DNA from: Pseudothauera hydrothermalis
Lineage (GTDB): Bacteria; Pseudomonadota; Gammaproteobacteria; Burkholderiales; Rhodocyclaceae
Direction: 5' to 3'
Length of the DNA: 64,000 nt
Assembly: GCF_003345255.1 (NCBI RefSeq)
Contig: NZ_CP029331.1
Location: 2,542,001 to 2,606,000, forward strand
Below the pieces are notes generated by a model. That model was not told where the DNA came from and ran no database searches. It was given only the letters and a program-made list of their open reading frames with translations. Positions 33,740-43,421 of this stretch are shown here, in pieces (position 1 is the stretch's first letter; each line of letters begins with the position of its first letter). Both the position numbers and the translations under genes were made by a program.

Positions 33740-34498
33740 ATGCTGCACAAAAGCCCGCAACTTGCCCGCAAGGCCAGCCGCAACCTGCATGTCGGACTGG
33801 CCAACTGCGACACCGAAGTACTGGAAGCGCAAAAACTGCGCTACCGTGTGTTTGCCGAAGAACTGGGCGCCCGCCTGCCCTCGCGCACACCGGGCGTGGA
33901 TCGCGACCTCTACGACCCATTTTGCGAGCACCTGATCGTGCGCGACGAAGACGCCGGACGCATCGTCGGCACCTACCGCATCCTGTCCCCGGCTGCCGCA
34001 CGCCGGGTGGGCGGCTACTACTCCGAAAACGAATTCGACCTCACCCGCCTGCAGCACCTGCGCAACCGCATCGTGGAAATCGGCCGCTCCTGCATCGACG
34101 CCGACTACCGCAACGGCGCGGTCATTGCCCTGCTGTGGAGCGGACTGGCGCGCTACATGCAAGACAACGGCTACGACTACCTGATCGGCTGCGCCTCCAT
34201 CAGCATGGCCGACGGTGGCCATGCCGCGGCAAGCCTGTACAATCGCCTGCGCAACACCCATCTGGCGCCACCCGAATACCGCGTGTTCCCGCGCTGCCCG
34301 CTGCCGCTGGCACGCCTGCGTAGCGACCTGCCGGCCGAAGCACCGCCGCTGATCAAAGGCTATTTACGCGCCGGCGCGTGGATTTGCGGCGAACCGGCGT
34401 GGGACCCCGATTTCAACACCGCCGACCTGCCGATCCTGATGCCGATGAACCAGGTGGACGGCAAATACGCCCGGCACTTCATGGGACGCAAAGACTGA
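33740..34498 (+). CDS. olsB: OlsB-like L-ornithine N-alpha-acyltransferase (GNAT fold)
   Basis: A 252-aa GNAT-fold acyltransferase of the hemolysin-like/OlsB type, which would N-acylate ornithine with a 3-hydroxyacyl-ACP as the first step of ornithine lipid synthesis. Motifs include EAQKLRYRVFAEELGA, YDPFCEHLIVRD, VGTYRIL, VEIGRSCIDADYRNG and LIGCASI, all characteristic. I chose ATG 33740 because AAGGA precedes it by eight bases and the protein start matches the family; the open frame extends upstream. An acyltransferase gene follows at once, fitting an olsB-olsA pair. The assignment to ornithine lipids is from family and pairing. Confidence 0.85.
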   Translation: MLHKSPQLARKASRNLHVGLANCDTEVLEAQKLRYRVFAEELGARLPSRTPGVDRDLYDPFCEHLIVRDEDAGRIVGTYRILSPAAARRVGGYYSENEFDLTRLQHLRNRIVEIGRSCIDADYRNGAVIALLWSGLARYMQDNGYDYLIGCASISMADGGHAAASLYNRLRNTHLAPPEYRVFPRCPLPLARLRSDLPAEAPPLIKGYLRAGAWICGEPAWDPDFNTADLPILMPMNQVDGKYARHFMGRKD

Positions 34499-34533
34499 AC
34501 ACCGCAACCGCCCACCCCGCCAGCTCCGGCCCG

Positions 34534-35310
34534 TTGCGCGCCTGGCGCACCCTGCGCACCGCCGTGCATCTGATCCAGGGCGTGTTGACCACCGCCCTGG
34601 TCTATCCCTTTTGCCGCCCGGACACCCGGCTGGCGCTGCGCCAGCGCTGGTCGCGCCGCCTGCTCACCCTCCTGGGCATTCAGCTGGAAATCGACGGCCC
34701 GCCGATCGAACCCGGCTGCCTGCTGGTGGCCAACCACATCTCCTGGGTGGACATCTTCGTCATCAACGCGCTGGCGCCGTCGGCCTTCGTCTCCAAGGCC
34801 GAAGTTCGCGCCTGGCCGATCGTCGGCTGGCTGGCCGCGCGCAACGACACCGTCTTCCTGCGCCGCGGCAGCCGCGGTCACGCCAAGATCGTCAATGCCG
34901 AAATCGCCGCCCTGCTGGAAGCCGGCCGCAACGTCGCCGTGTTCCCGGAAGGCACCACCACCGACGGCAGCCATGTGCTGCACTTTCACGCCGCCCTGCT
35001 GCAACCGGCGATTGCCGCCGGCAAACCGGTGCAGCCGCTGGCCATCTCCTACCACGCCCCCGACCGCACCCCCAGCCGCGCACCGGCTTATGTGGGGGAG
35101 GTGTCTCTGATCGCGTGTTTTGCTTCCATCATCGCCCAGCCGCATATCGTGGCAACGATCCGCCCGAGCACCTTGCTCGACACGTCTGTGCTCGGCGACC
35201 GTCGCCAGGCGGCTCAAACCGCGCGGAACTGCATCGTCTGGGCTTTGGAGCAAGGCTGGAGACCGGAACCTGTCGCTGCTGTCTTAGACTCCGCCACGCA
35301 AGGCGGGTGA
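34534..35310 (+). CDS. olsA: PlsC-family 1-acylglycerol-3-phosphate/lyso-ornithine-lipid acyltransferase (OlsA-like)
   Basis: A PlsC-domain acyltransferase, about 258 aa, with the HX4D catalytic motif NHISWVDIF and the substrate motif FPEGTTTDGS, plus an N-terminal membrane-associated helix (LIQGVLTTALVYPF). After OlsB it probably adds the second acyl chain to lyso-ornithine lipid; a role in phosphatidic acid synthesis is the alternative. No in-frame ATG exists near the expected start. I give TTG 34534; CTG 34495 overlapping the olsB stop (CTGA), with GGGA upstream, or GTG 34564 are equally possible. Start is therefore unresolved. Confidence 0.8.
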   Translation: MRAWRTLRTAVHLIQGVLTTALVYPFCRPDTRLALRQRWSRRLLTLLGIQLEIDGPPIEPGCLLVANHISWVDIFVINALAPSAFVSKAEVRAWPIVGWLAARNDTVFLRRGSRGHAKIVNAEIAALLEAGRNVAVFPEGTTTDGSHVLHFHAALLQPAIAAGKPVQPLAISYHAPDRTPSRAPAYVGEVSLIACFASIIAQPHIVATIRPSTLLDTSVLGDRRQAAQTARNCIVWALEQGWRPEPVAAVLDSATQGG

Positions 35311-35349
35311 CTCGCTGCTACCGCAAACTTCACGCCCCACTCGGCCCAC

Positions 35350-36612
35350 TCAGATTTTGGGTGAGAATCCCAGGAGCGCACGCAAACGCGCGGCCGCGCG
35401 ACGACCAAGCGCAAGCATTTCGGACCGAGGCGCCTGCACACCCGTATCGCTGCCTTCCGGGTGTAAAACGCCCGCGTAGAGCAGCGCTGCCTCCCCGCGT
35501 GCGTCGCGTGCCGTGACTTCCACGCGTAGCTCGGCCGGCCGCTCCAATTGCAGAGTAAATACCCACCCTGAGCCTGCCAGACACCTTTCCCCGAACACCC
35601 GTTCAACGTCTTCGCGCGGCATACCGGTTGCGCAAGCATGCATGGCTCCGTTGACCCGAATATCGACTTGCCTCACTGGCCCATCATCCAATGACGCTGC
35701 CCAGCCACGCAGAAACAATTGCCCGTCCCGAGTGATGCGGCGCTCGTCGACCCAGCCCCATGGTCCGTAGCGAAAACCTTTAAGCACATCGAGGTCCAGT
35801 TCGCCACACCGGGCGATCACGTAAAGATCCTGTTCATGAGCAAGTCCGCGCGGGATACGATGACAGTCAAACTGCGCACCGCAGACCGTCCGCACCGCCT
35901 CACGCACATAGTGTTCGGTCACATACGTGGTGCCATAGGCATCCGCATCGAGATCGGCGTTCTCGCTGAACGGGCGAAAGCTGATACCTTCGGGCGGCAT
36001 ACTTTCGCCCGTCGGTAAAAGGCCGGCGCCATGCACGCTAAAACAGATCGCACCGCTTTCGCTCACACAGTCCTTGAGCCGCGCCAACCAGGCATGAAAC
36101 AGCCTGCCCGGCAGATGAGAAAACAAAGAAGCGACCCAAATCAGATCGAAGCTGCGCCCCGGCTGGAAAGCGCCCGGCTCATAGGCGGACGGCACCACCT
36201 TGACCCGGAAGCGATCCCGCACGAAGGCAAGCGCCTCAGGCTGAATTTCGGCAGCCCAAATCGCCCCTTCAGCGAAGGTGGGAGACAAAAAACGCAACAG
36301 GCGGCCATATCCACACGCAAAATCGAGCACAGCAGCCCCAGGGCGCCGATCAATGCCAAGCAGCGAGTACACCTGCCGAAATGCTCGATATTGCTGTAAG
36401 CCGACATTGAAATACTGGCTGAATGCGGCGTTCGCATCCTGATGATGCCGCAGCGAATGCAGCAGCATTTGATCGTCCGGATGGATACTGCAATCGATCA
36501 CCCCTGCTGCGTCCCCCTGAAAGCCGGCATAGGCCGCCACGCGAGTGCACCAATAAGAATCGGCGCACATTTTTCGCACCTGTTCCAGGAGCGCCGGTGC
36601 AATCTCAGACAT
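35350..36612 (-). CDS. class I SAM-dependent methyltransferase with C-terminal accessory domain
   Basis: A 420-aa protein. The methyltransferase domain (about 75-235) has motif I VLDFACGYGRLLRFL (94-108), acidic motif II and SFDLIWVASLFSHLP as motif IV/post-IV. The C-terminal part (about 285-400) is beta-rich (GWAASLDDGPVRQVDIRVNG...) and looks like an added carbohydrate- or ligand-binding domain. Methyltransferases in such loci often cap surface polysaccharide chains, which fits the glycan genes downstream, but the substrate is unknown. It lies just downstream of a methyltransferase fragment on the same strand. Confidence 0.82.
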   Translation of the reverse strand: MSEIAPALLEQVRKMCADSYWCTRVAAYAGFQGDAAGVIDCSIHPDDQMLLHSLRHHQDANAAFSQYFNVGLQQYRAFRQVYSLLGIDRRPGAAVLDFACGYGRLLRFLSPTFAEGAIWAAEIQPEALAFVRDRFRVKVVPSAYEPGAFQPGRSFDLIWVASLFSHLPGRLFHAWLARLKDCVSESGAICFSVHGAGLLPTGESMPPEGISFRPFSENADLDADAYGTTYVTEHYVREAVRTVCGAQFDCHRIPRGLAHEQDLYVIARCGELDLDVLKGFRYGPWGWVDERRITRDGQLFLRGWAASLDDGPVRQVDIRVNGAMHACATGMPREDVERVFGERCLAGSGWVFTLQLERPAELRVEVTARDARGEAALLYAGVLHPEGSDTGVQAPRSEMLALGRRAAARLRALLGFSPKI

Positions 36613-36655
36613 TCCCCCTCCTAATCAACCGAAAAGTCTAAACCCATGTCGGCGC

Positions 36656-36922
36656 TCAACTCCGTCCCCCGCCGCGTAACGCGCAAAAAACGAAGAATGG
36701 AAAACCCAGATGGCCCTGCCAAGGCCCCCAGTACATTGCCGCAAAGGCATCGGCAAACCCGGCCTGACGCAAATCGGTCAGCACATCCCAACCGAAGTTT
36801 TGAAAACACAGCGAACCCTCTTGTGAAACCGGGTTCCCATGAACTGCCGGCGGCAAGTGATGCACCACGCCCTCGGTGCCAAGTGAGGCGCGGATTATGG
36901 ACGGAAAGGATCGACCGCTCAC
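36656..36922 (-). pseudogene. C-terminal remnant of a second methyltransferase
   Basis: An 88-codon frame whose translation (HHLPPAVHGNPVSQEGSLCF, then FGWDVLTDLRQAGFADA, and a terminal FPFFVFCAL) matches the C-terminal end of bacterial SAM methyltransferases. These typically end with a HLLPPEYHGNP...FGWDLLDDLRAAGF...LFVA pattern. The catalytic N-terminal part is missing. The frame is blocked upstream by TGA (36923-36925) and the MITE-like element begins 34 bp further. Best explained as a gene decapitated by a deletion or insertion next to the element. Confidence 0.65.
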
Positions 36923-36956
36923 TCAGGCACCTCGCTTCTCTGCCGGCGGGGCAGCT

Positions 36957-37107
36957 CTAGCAGGCCGTTGAAAAACGTAGCGAGGATGGCCAGATGCAAG
37001 GCGCACGGAGCGCAGCGACCGAGACATATCAAATAGATAGGCGAGGGAGCGAGCACCGCGCAACGCCGCAGATGGCCCACCGCAGTAGTTTTTCAACGGC
37101 CTGCTAG
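36957..37107. mobile_element. 151-bp MITE-like element with 20-bp terminal inverted repeats
   Basis: The ends are perfect inverted repeats, CTAGCAGGCCGTTGAAAAAC (36957-36976) and its complement (37088-37107). The inside is non-coding. CTAG at each outer edge may be a 4-bp target duplication or part of the repeat; being palindromic it cannot be told apart. Non-autonomous elements of this size and shape are mobilised by a transposase encoded elsewhere. The right end supplies or preserves the stop codon of the large gene 37104-39983. Confidence 0.82.
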
Positions 37108-39983
37108 GCCACCAAGCCCCTTCCGCAGTAATGATCATCCAGCACCAAGGCATTGACGACGGCCTGTTCCGCATCGGCCATGCGCTCGACAAACGACTCG
37201 AACAGCCGCAAGGCCAACTGGGGCGGTACGGTGAATTCGGGTAGCAATCCGCGCCGCACCTTCAAAGCATCCTCGACGTACGCCAGCGCCCCGGCGTGCA
37301 CCTCGGCCCGCAGCGCGCGCGTAGCCAACTCCGCCGGTGCAAGCGTTCGATACTCCGGCCGCACCTGACCATCCGCGGCCCACGCATACCGCACCACCTG
37401 GGGGTCGTCCGAACTGAACAGCTTTTCCGCTATGAAGCTTTGCGCGATAAATGTCGGCCCCGCAGGCGCCGGCTTGGCACGATCATGGAAACAACCCACG
37501 GCCATGACGCCGAACGCTTCCGCGACCCCGGCCGCCCGCTCGTCGGTGGCCATGTAATACCCATGCACCCCACCGCCAAGCAAAACATTCAGTCGGCGCT
37601 GAATGGTACCCGAGTAGCCAATATCGACCACGGCCGCCGGCTCGCACCGATCCATCCCCAGTCCAACTTCGCGCAAGTAGCGCATCAGCGGCCCCCGTTC
37701 CGCCTCCGCCTGCCGCAACACCTCCGGCAACACGGCGTCGAGCACCGGCAGCAGATCATCGATTCCTTCGTCCCGAATCTGCACCTTGCGGCCTTTGCGC
37801 CATAGCCCGCGGTCGTAGAGCGACTGCCATTGCGCTTCGTTTAGCGTGACGCCAAAACGTTCGGTCAAGTAATCGGCCAACGTATTGGGGCCATAAAAGG
37901 TGCGGGCGATCGCCAGCATGTCATCCATGCCCGAAATGGCCGGCACATTGACCGCACGACGTGACAGCACAAGATACGACGCAGACGGCAACCCTTCTGC
38001 AACGGCAGCGTAGCGGCGGAACACTTCCAGCAGAAACTGACCTTCGCGGGCAAGAAAATACAATTTGCGCACCCCGTCGGCCTGTGCCCGCGCTGCCAGC
38101 CACTGCACAAACGACAAGGCCATAGGCCCGGCCACGGTATAACCCAGCGCACGCGGGCTGGCTTCACCCACCAGGCAGGCAGGATCGAAAGCGCTCAAAA
38201 ACCCGGGCGACAAATAACGCTGCACGATCAGCCCCAGCGCAAGATCGCCGTCGAGCGCATTGGCCTCCTCGGACTGCTCCGCCTCCTCGATCAACGGCGC
38301 CATGCGCGGCAACGCCCGCGCAAGCTCGACCGCGCGCAGCACATGCAAAGTGTTCATGCCGCGATCGGCCGGAATCTGGAAATCCGAACGCTCGTTGTCG
38401 CCGACCATCAGCACTTGGTGCGCGAGAACGGCTTCTTTCTCGAGGATATAGTCATAGAGCGCCCCGCTGTCTTTGCGCACCCCCACCTCTGACGATACAT
38501 AAAGGGCGTGCCAGCCCGTCACTCCGCAGCGCAGCAACATCGCCTCCAGCTGCTGGCGAGGCAGATACATATCGCTCGCCAACACCACCCGCTTGCCCGC
38601 ACGCAGCGCATCGTCCAACAACCGGCGGTAATCTTCGCGCGCCGAAACCGCTGCAAGCTCAACCTCCTGCTCCAACCGCCGCAGCGTCGCCACATCGGCT
38701 TCCGACAAACCGGCCAAGCATCCCAGTTGAGCCAAAATATCCGGCAAACCCACATCCCGTCCGGCACGGGCCCGGGCCACATTTTCAGCCTCGGCGCGCC
38801 AACGTAGATACTGGCTACCCAACACCGCCCCCGCCCGGCGGGCCACGACCTGCTTGAGCCGCTCCGGCTCAAGCAAAGGGCGTTGCAAAAGGGTATCGAA
38901 AATATCGAACACCACTAAACGCACGTCGGCGCTGGAAACACGCGCACGCGCCCATGCCGCAGTGCGCTCCACCGCTTGCTCGAACCGCCAGGCCGACCAC
39001 GACGGCTGCAAAGTGTCGCGCAAAATGGCCACTGGCTTGCCCGAGTGCTTTGCCAGCACACCCAGCAAACGCTCGAAGGCGTGCGCCAGCGTGCCGTCGG
39101 TCTGCCCTTTTTCCTCCTCAAAGTCGCCCAACTGCACGCCTGCCTCGAACAGAGGCCGCAAAACTTCTGTCCGCGCCCAAAACATCGACCCCACCGGAAA
39201 ATCGAAATACCCGCGCGGCACCCTTGCGATGCCCAAACGCTGGCACCAGGCCCTGCCTGCTTCCCGGTTCGCGAGCCAAGTGCTCGCCATATAAGGCACC
39301 CGGCCAAAACATTGGGGGAAGACCATTCCCGTTCCATTGGCAAGCAAAGCAAAAATACGCCGCAACCGGTCTTCACTCCCGAACAAGGCGCCCAGCAAAT
39401 AGTCGCGCCAGCCGTCGGTCGCCCCCCGGTTATACAGCGATTTCTTGGAATGGATATGCGCAATGAAATCGAAAGCGCTCAAATCCTTGCCAAAGGTGCA
39501 CAACATCGGCGCGATGTCGCGCCCGCGATTCGGCACAACTTTCACCTCTAGGCCGGCCAGTCGCGGCAGGCGTCCGAAAACTTTGCGACATTCGGCTTGG
39601 GCATCCGCATGCGCGACCGAGACAAACAAATGAAACTCGAACGGCATGTTATGCAGGCGTTCGGCAAATTCGGTCGCCAGTTCTGGATAAAACACATGCG
39701 CATGAACTGCCACCCTGCCGGGCGCATCCGCCAACGGCGCCACGGCGGACAGATCCACGAGGCTGGATGCACCGGGCAGCGCGGCACCGCCTCCAACCCC
39801 AGGATTCGTCCGACGCTGACGCCACAGCTCATAGTGCGCCATGCCACGAAACAAAAAACCCGCATGGCGATAGGCCAGCTCCACCAAAGCGTCACGCCGC
39901 CGTACCGGCAGCCGCCAATAGACCGCCCGACCCAATTGGCGAATACGCATGCGCAGCCCAGTGTTGGTCAACACGTCAAACAT
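37104..39983 (-). CDS. large rhamnan-synthesis-F/HAD multidomain polysaccharide protein
   Basis: A 959-aa cytoplasmic protein with at least three parts. Residues about 65-330 resemble RgpF (rhamnan synthesis F): VHAHVFYPEL, NRGRDIAPML, HIHSKKS, WRDYLLG and FPVGSMFWAR. A HAD-type hydrolase follows (about 355-560: VVFDIFDTLLQRPL with catalytic aspartates, VLASDMYLPR, VGDNERSDF). The last part (about 580-930) is a domain often fused to HAD in such loci (LYFLAREGQFLLEVF, VDIGYSGTIQ). Together they suggest sugar transfer plus phosphate removal in surface polysaccharide synthesis. The stop TAG coincides with the end of the MITE-like element; the protein is probably full length. Six bases separate it from the next gene. 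Confidence 0.82.
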   Translation of the reverse strand: MFDVLTNTGLRMRIRQLGRAVYWRLPVRRRDALVELAYRHAGFLFRGMAHYELWRQRRTNPGVGGGAALPGASSLVDLSAVAPLADAPGRVAVHAHVFYPELATEFAERLHNMPFEFHLFVSVAHADAQAECRKVFGRLPRLAGLEVKVVPNRGRDIAPMLCTFGKDLSAFDFIAHIHSKKSLYNRGATDGWRDYLLGALFGSEDRLRRIFALLANGTGMVFPQCFGRVPYMASTWLANREAGRAWCQRLGIARVPRGYFDFPVGSMFWARTEVLRPLFEAGVQLGDFEEEKGQTDGTLAHAFERLLGVLAKHSGKPVAILRDTLQPSWSAWRFEQAVERTAAWARARVSSADVRLVVFDIFDTLLQRPLLEPERLKQVVARRAGAVLGSQYLRWRAEAENVARARAGRDVGLPDILAQLGCLAGLSEADVATLRRLEQEVELAAVSAREDYRRLLDDALRAGKRVVLASDMYLPRQQLEAMLLRCGVTGWHALYVSSEVGVRKDSGALYDYILEKEAVLAHQVLMVGDNERSDFQIPADRGMNTLHVLRAVELARALPRMAPLIEEAEQSEEANALDGDLALGLIVQRYLSPGFLSAFDPACLVGEASPRALGYTVAGPMALSFVQWLAARAQADGVRKLYFLAREGQFLLEVFRRYAAVAEGLPSASYLVLSRRAVNVPAISGMDDMLAIARTFYGPNTLADYLTERFGVTLNEAQWQSLYDRGLWRKGRKVQIRDEGIDDLLPVLDAVLPEVLRQAEAERGPLMRYLREVGLGMDRCEPAAVVDIGYSGTIQRRLNVLLGGGVHGYYMATDERAAGVAEAFGVMAVGCFHDRAKPAPAGPTFIAQSFIAEKLFSSDDPQVVRYAWAADGQVRPEYRTLAPAELATRALRAEVHAGALAYVEDALKVRRGLLPEFTVPPQLALRLFESFVERMADAEQAVVNALVLDDHYCGRGLVA

Positions 39984-39989
39984 CTTTTG

Positions 39990-42900
39990 TCATTCAACCT
40001 GCAGCGCCGCCCTGCACGCCGCGACAAACCGCGCCCATGCCGACGGGCACCCGCGCACCTGCCGCAGCCGCGCGGCCTGCGCCAGCCGCTCGCATAAAGA
40101 CGCGGCACCGTCTTGGGTCACGGCATTCAACCGTTGCATCAGGGCCTGCGTCCGCTCCGGTTCCGCCGCCGGCACATCCATGCCGAGCGTCACCACGGGC
40201 AGCGCGCACGCCATGGCCTCGAGCGCGCCGGCATCCTGGCCGGGCGTAGGCCGGCAACTCAAATAAAGGTCTGCCGCCAGCAACCACGGCTCGAACACCG
40301 GATCGTCCAGCACAAACAGCCGCCGCAACGCCTGCGGCAGCGCAAGACCTTCGCCCTGCGCCTGCCCCCAGGCCGCATCCAGCGCCCCCAGCCAAACAAA
40401 GAACACGCCATTATGGCTGTCCCCCGCCGCCATGGCGATGCGCGCAAAGTCCACCACACCGCTGTCGGTGCTGCCGGAACCGATGCCTAGCACAATCCGC
40501 CCGCCGTCCGGCAGTCCCAGTCGATCCCGTTGCGCCGCACGCAGCGCCGCCCGACTGCCGACCCCCGCGGCATCCACGGCAACATAAGGCGCCCAGCGTC
40601 CTGCCCAATCCCCTGCAACAGGAACATCCGCATCGACGCGCGCCGTACCGTCGGCAAATCGGGCAAGCATCTGGCGACTGGGCGCACCCGCCGGCCACTC
40701 GGCCAAGAGGCGATCGATACGCCGTTCGAGCACCGGATCGCCGCCCACGACCACCGCTGGCGGCTCGGGTAACGGTTTATCGGGCACTGCTACAGTGCTC
40801 GCAGCCACTTCGGAATTTGCCCCCTCCGCAAGCCACCCACTTTTAGCACCTTTGAGCCAGCGCAACGGCGCCGTCACTTTCCAGGACGTAGAGGCCAACA
40901 GCGCATCCCGCTCGGCCTGAACCAAACCCAGTCGGCCCGCCAGATCGCCTTCCACATACGCATTGCGGGCGCGCTCGCGCGACAACGACTCGGCCACCGC
41001 GCGATACTCGGCCTCGGCCTTCGCTACAGCCTGCCGCGCCTGGGTGAGCTGCTCGTCCAGCACCCGCTGCCGGCAACGCGCATCGGCCAGCGCCACGCAC
41101 AGTAACTGCAACACTCTGCCCGATGCTGGCGCAGCCCCCGAAGCCCGCGCCGGCAACAAAGCCCTGTAATCGGCGACCATTTGCGTAGCGGTGCGCACCG
41201 GCTGCTGCCTCAGCCGTGCCGCCACCTCGGCCAGATCGCGCCGTTCCTCGGCCCAGGCTTTGAGCCGCCCGATGACCGCAGCCGCTTGCGGTGCAACCAA
41301 AAAACCGTTATGCCCCTCGACGATGCGCTCGGCAAAAGCACCGTGCGCACTGGCGAGCACCGGAATACCCAAGGCTTGCATTTCGCTCAAGGTATAGCTG
41401 AAGGTCTCCGGCAGGGTCGGCAGCAACAGTGCGCAATCCGGCGCAAACGCCGCCACATGGGCTGCCAGTTGTGCCTGCGCATAATCGCTCACCGACTGCA
41501 CATGCGGTAATCCGGCAAACGCCATGCCAAAGTCGCCACAGCCCAGCAACAACACATCGGCAAAAGCACCGATCTGGGGCAGCACCTGGCGCAACAGATC
41601 CAGCCCCTTGTGCGGCGCAAGCCTTCCGGGCACCAAAACCTTCAGACGTTGCGCAGGCCGCGGCAAAAGCGCGGCTGGCGCCCTGGCCAAGCCATGGGCA
41701 ATACAGTGCCATGAACGCGTGCGTAGCGCAGGCAACAGCTTGGCGTAACGCTCATACACCGAACGGCTCGGTGCCACCACGGTCAGCGCCTGCGCGCTCA
41801 AACGCGCGCCATAGGCTTCGCGCAGTGCCTGCCAGCGAGCCACGTCCGCATGCTGCCAGAACACATTGAGCGGATTGTGCGCAAAACACCGCGCAAGGGT
41901 GTCTGCTCCACACTCGGTGCAGGACTGTCCAAACCAACCGAACAACGCCGGGCAGAATGGAAACAGATCGTGCAGTACCACAATCGTCGGCAGCCCGGTC
42001 TCCAGCGCCTCCAACGCATGGCCGATCAACGAAGACACCACCACCGCGCGCACATCGAAAGCCGCCACCAAATCCGCCAAGATGGCCCGATACTGCGTAT
42101 GCGCGGTAGCGCAAAAATCGATGGGCGGCTCCAGGTTCCAGGCCAGCAATACCTCGTCGGCCAGCGCAGGCTCCACCAACTCCAGCCGCACCCCGGCCTG
42201 GTTGCGCCAACTGCGCGATCTCAACACCAAGTGACGCGCGCGCGTAGCGTCGGCACCGGCCATGTCATGCACCCAGCGGGCCACACCGCCGCCCCAGCTA
42301 TGGGCCACATGCAACCACACCTCCTGCGGCACTGGAGCAGCGGCCACCGTATTACAGGCCGGGGACTCGACACGATCCATGCCCACATGGCGCACCACAT
42401 CCTGCCACAGCACCTGCGGCAGCGGCGCTGGGGGACGGGCCGCACGCTCGCGCGCCACTTCCGCCGCCTCGTCCGCGCTATGTGCGGCACGGGCCGCGTC
42501 GATTACCGCGCGCAGCGGGCCGAGCGGGTCGTCGGCAATGAAGCGTGCCACTGCTTCAGCATACTCTGGATGCAGCGCCTGCAGGCGCGCCGCCCCTTGC
42601 TGCATCAGCGCCTCACGCTCCTGCGCAAAGCTCACACCGCCGCGGTGATAAACAAACACATCGGCACACAGCAAGTTGCGCCAACCCGCCTTGGCCGCCC
42701 GACGGCACAAATCGTTTTCCTCACCATAGCCGCGAGGAAACGCCACCTCATCGAATAGCCCGATGGCATCCAAGCAGGCCCGCCGCAGAAACATGCAAAA
42801 GCCCACCCCAGTAGGCAAATCGGCCACTGCGCCGGCCAGATGGCGGGCAAACAGCGCGTCCAGCGCAGCGAGCCCCAGCCGGCCCGGCACATCGCCCGCC

Positions 42901-43298
42901 CACCCCTCATACGGATACGAACAAATCGTCGCGTTATTGGAAAACGGCGTGATCGTCGCCGCATCCGGGTAGTTCACCGCACACCGCAACAACCGGTCCA
43001 ACCAATCGCCCGCCACTTCGGTATCGCTGTTGAGCAACACCGCATCCCGCTCCGGATGCAGCGCCAGCGCCTTATTTACCGAACGCACAAAGCCAAGATT
43101 GTGCGCATTGCGCAGCAACGTGATCCGGCCCGCATCGGACAACTGCTGCAACCAGGCCGACAACGCCGGCTCAGGCGAAGCGTCATCGACCACCACGAGT
43201 TCGAAAGCCGTCCGTTGCGTGCAAGCTAACACGCTCTCTAGACAGCGCCGTGTCGCGGCTTCACCGGCAAACACCGGGACGATCACATCCACCAACAC
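39990..43298 (-). CDS. multidomain glycosyltransferase (GT2 + GT4 + GT-like)
   Basis: An 1102-aa fusion. Residues 1-270 are a GT2 enzyme (VDVIVPVFAGE, VVVDDASPE, LLNSDTEVAGDW with the metal-binding DxD-like segment, GYGEENDLC). Residues about 325-690 are a GT-B fold GT4 (HVAHSWGGGVARWVHD, VLVPGRLAPHKGLDLL, LPTLPETFSYTLSEMQALG). A coiled coil follows (about 730-790), then a further GT4-like domain without an obvious acceptor half (about 905-1100: GRIVLGIGSGSTDSG, LLAADLYLSC, GALEAMACALPVVT). It would build several linkages of a surface glycan. No frameshift seen. It is downstream of wzm with a 123-bp gap. Confidence 0.85.
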   Translation of the reverse strand: MLVDVIVPVFAGEAATRRCLESVLACTQRTAFELVVVDDASPEPALSAWLQQLSDAGRITLLRNAHNLGFVRSVNKALALHPERDAVLLNSDTEVAGDWLDRLLRCAVNYPDAATITPFSNNATICSYPYEGWAGDVPGRLGLAALDALFARHLAGAVADLPTGVGFCMFLRRACLDAIGLFDEVAFPRGYGEENDLCRRAAKAGWRNLLCADVFVYHRGGVSFAQEREALMQQGAARLQALHPEYAEAVARFIADDPLGPLRAVIDAARAAHSADEAAEVARERAARPPAPLPQVLWQDVVRHVGMDRVESPACNTVAAAPVPQEVWLHVAHSWGGGVARWVHDMAGADATRARHLVLRSRSWRNQAGVRLELVEPALADEVLLAWNLEPPIDFCATAHTQYRAILADLVAAFDVRAVVVSSLIGHALEALETGLPTIVVLHDLFPFCPALFGWFGQSCTECGADTLARCFAHNPLNVFWQHADVARWQALREAYGARLSAQALTVVAPSRSVYERYAKLLPALRTRSWHCIAHGLARAPAALLPRPAQRLKVLVPGRLAPHKGLDLLRQVLPQIGAFADVLLLGCGDFGMAFAGLPHVQSVSDYAQAQLAAHVAAFAPDCALLLPTLPETFSYTLSEMQALGIPVLASAHGAFAERIVEGHNGFLVAPQAAAVIGRLKAWAEERRDLAEVAARLRQQPVRTATQMVADYRALLPARASGAAPASGRVLQLLCVALADARCRQRVLDEQLTQARQAVAKAEAEYRAVAESLSRERARNAYVEGDLAGRLGLVQAERDALLASTSWKVTAPLRWLKGAKSGWLAEGANSEVAASTVAVPDKPLPEPPAVVVGGDPVLERRIDRLLAEWPAGAPSRQMLARFADGTARVDADVPVAGDWAGRWAPYVAVDAAGVGSRAALRAAQRDRLGLPDGGRIVLGIGSGSTDSGVVDFARIAMAAGDSHNGVFFVWLGALDAAWGQAQGEGLALPQALRRLFVLDDPVFEPWLLAADLYLSCRPTPGQDAGALEAMACALPVVTLGMDVPAAEPERTQALMQRLNAVTQDGAASLCERLAQAARLRQVRGCPSAWARFVAACRAALQVE

Positions 43299-43421
43299 CT
43301 TGCTGGCCGTCCTTTGGAAAAGTCATTGTCGGGGACGCTGCCCGCAAGCGGCGGCCTAACTACGGAGCAACGGCGAAACCGCAGCTGGCAGAAAGCGTTA
43401 CGCCATTGAAGAAAAACCAGC

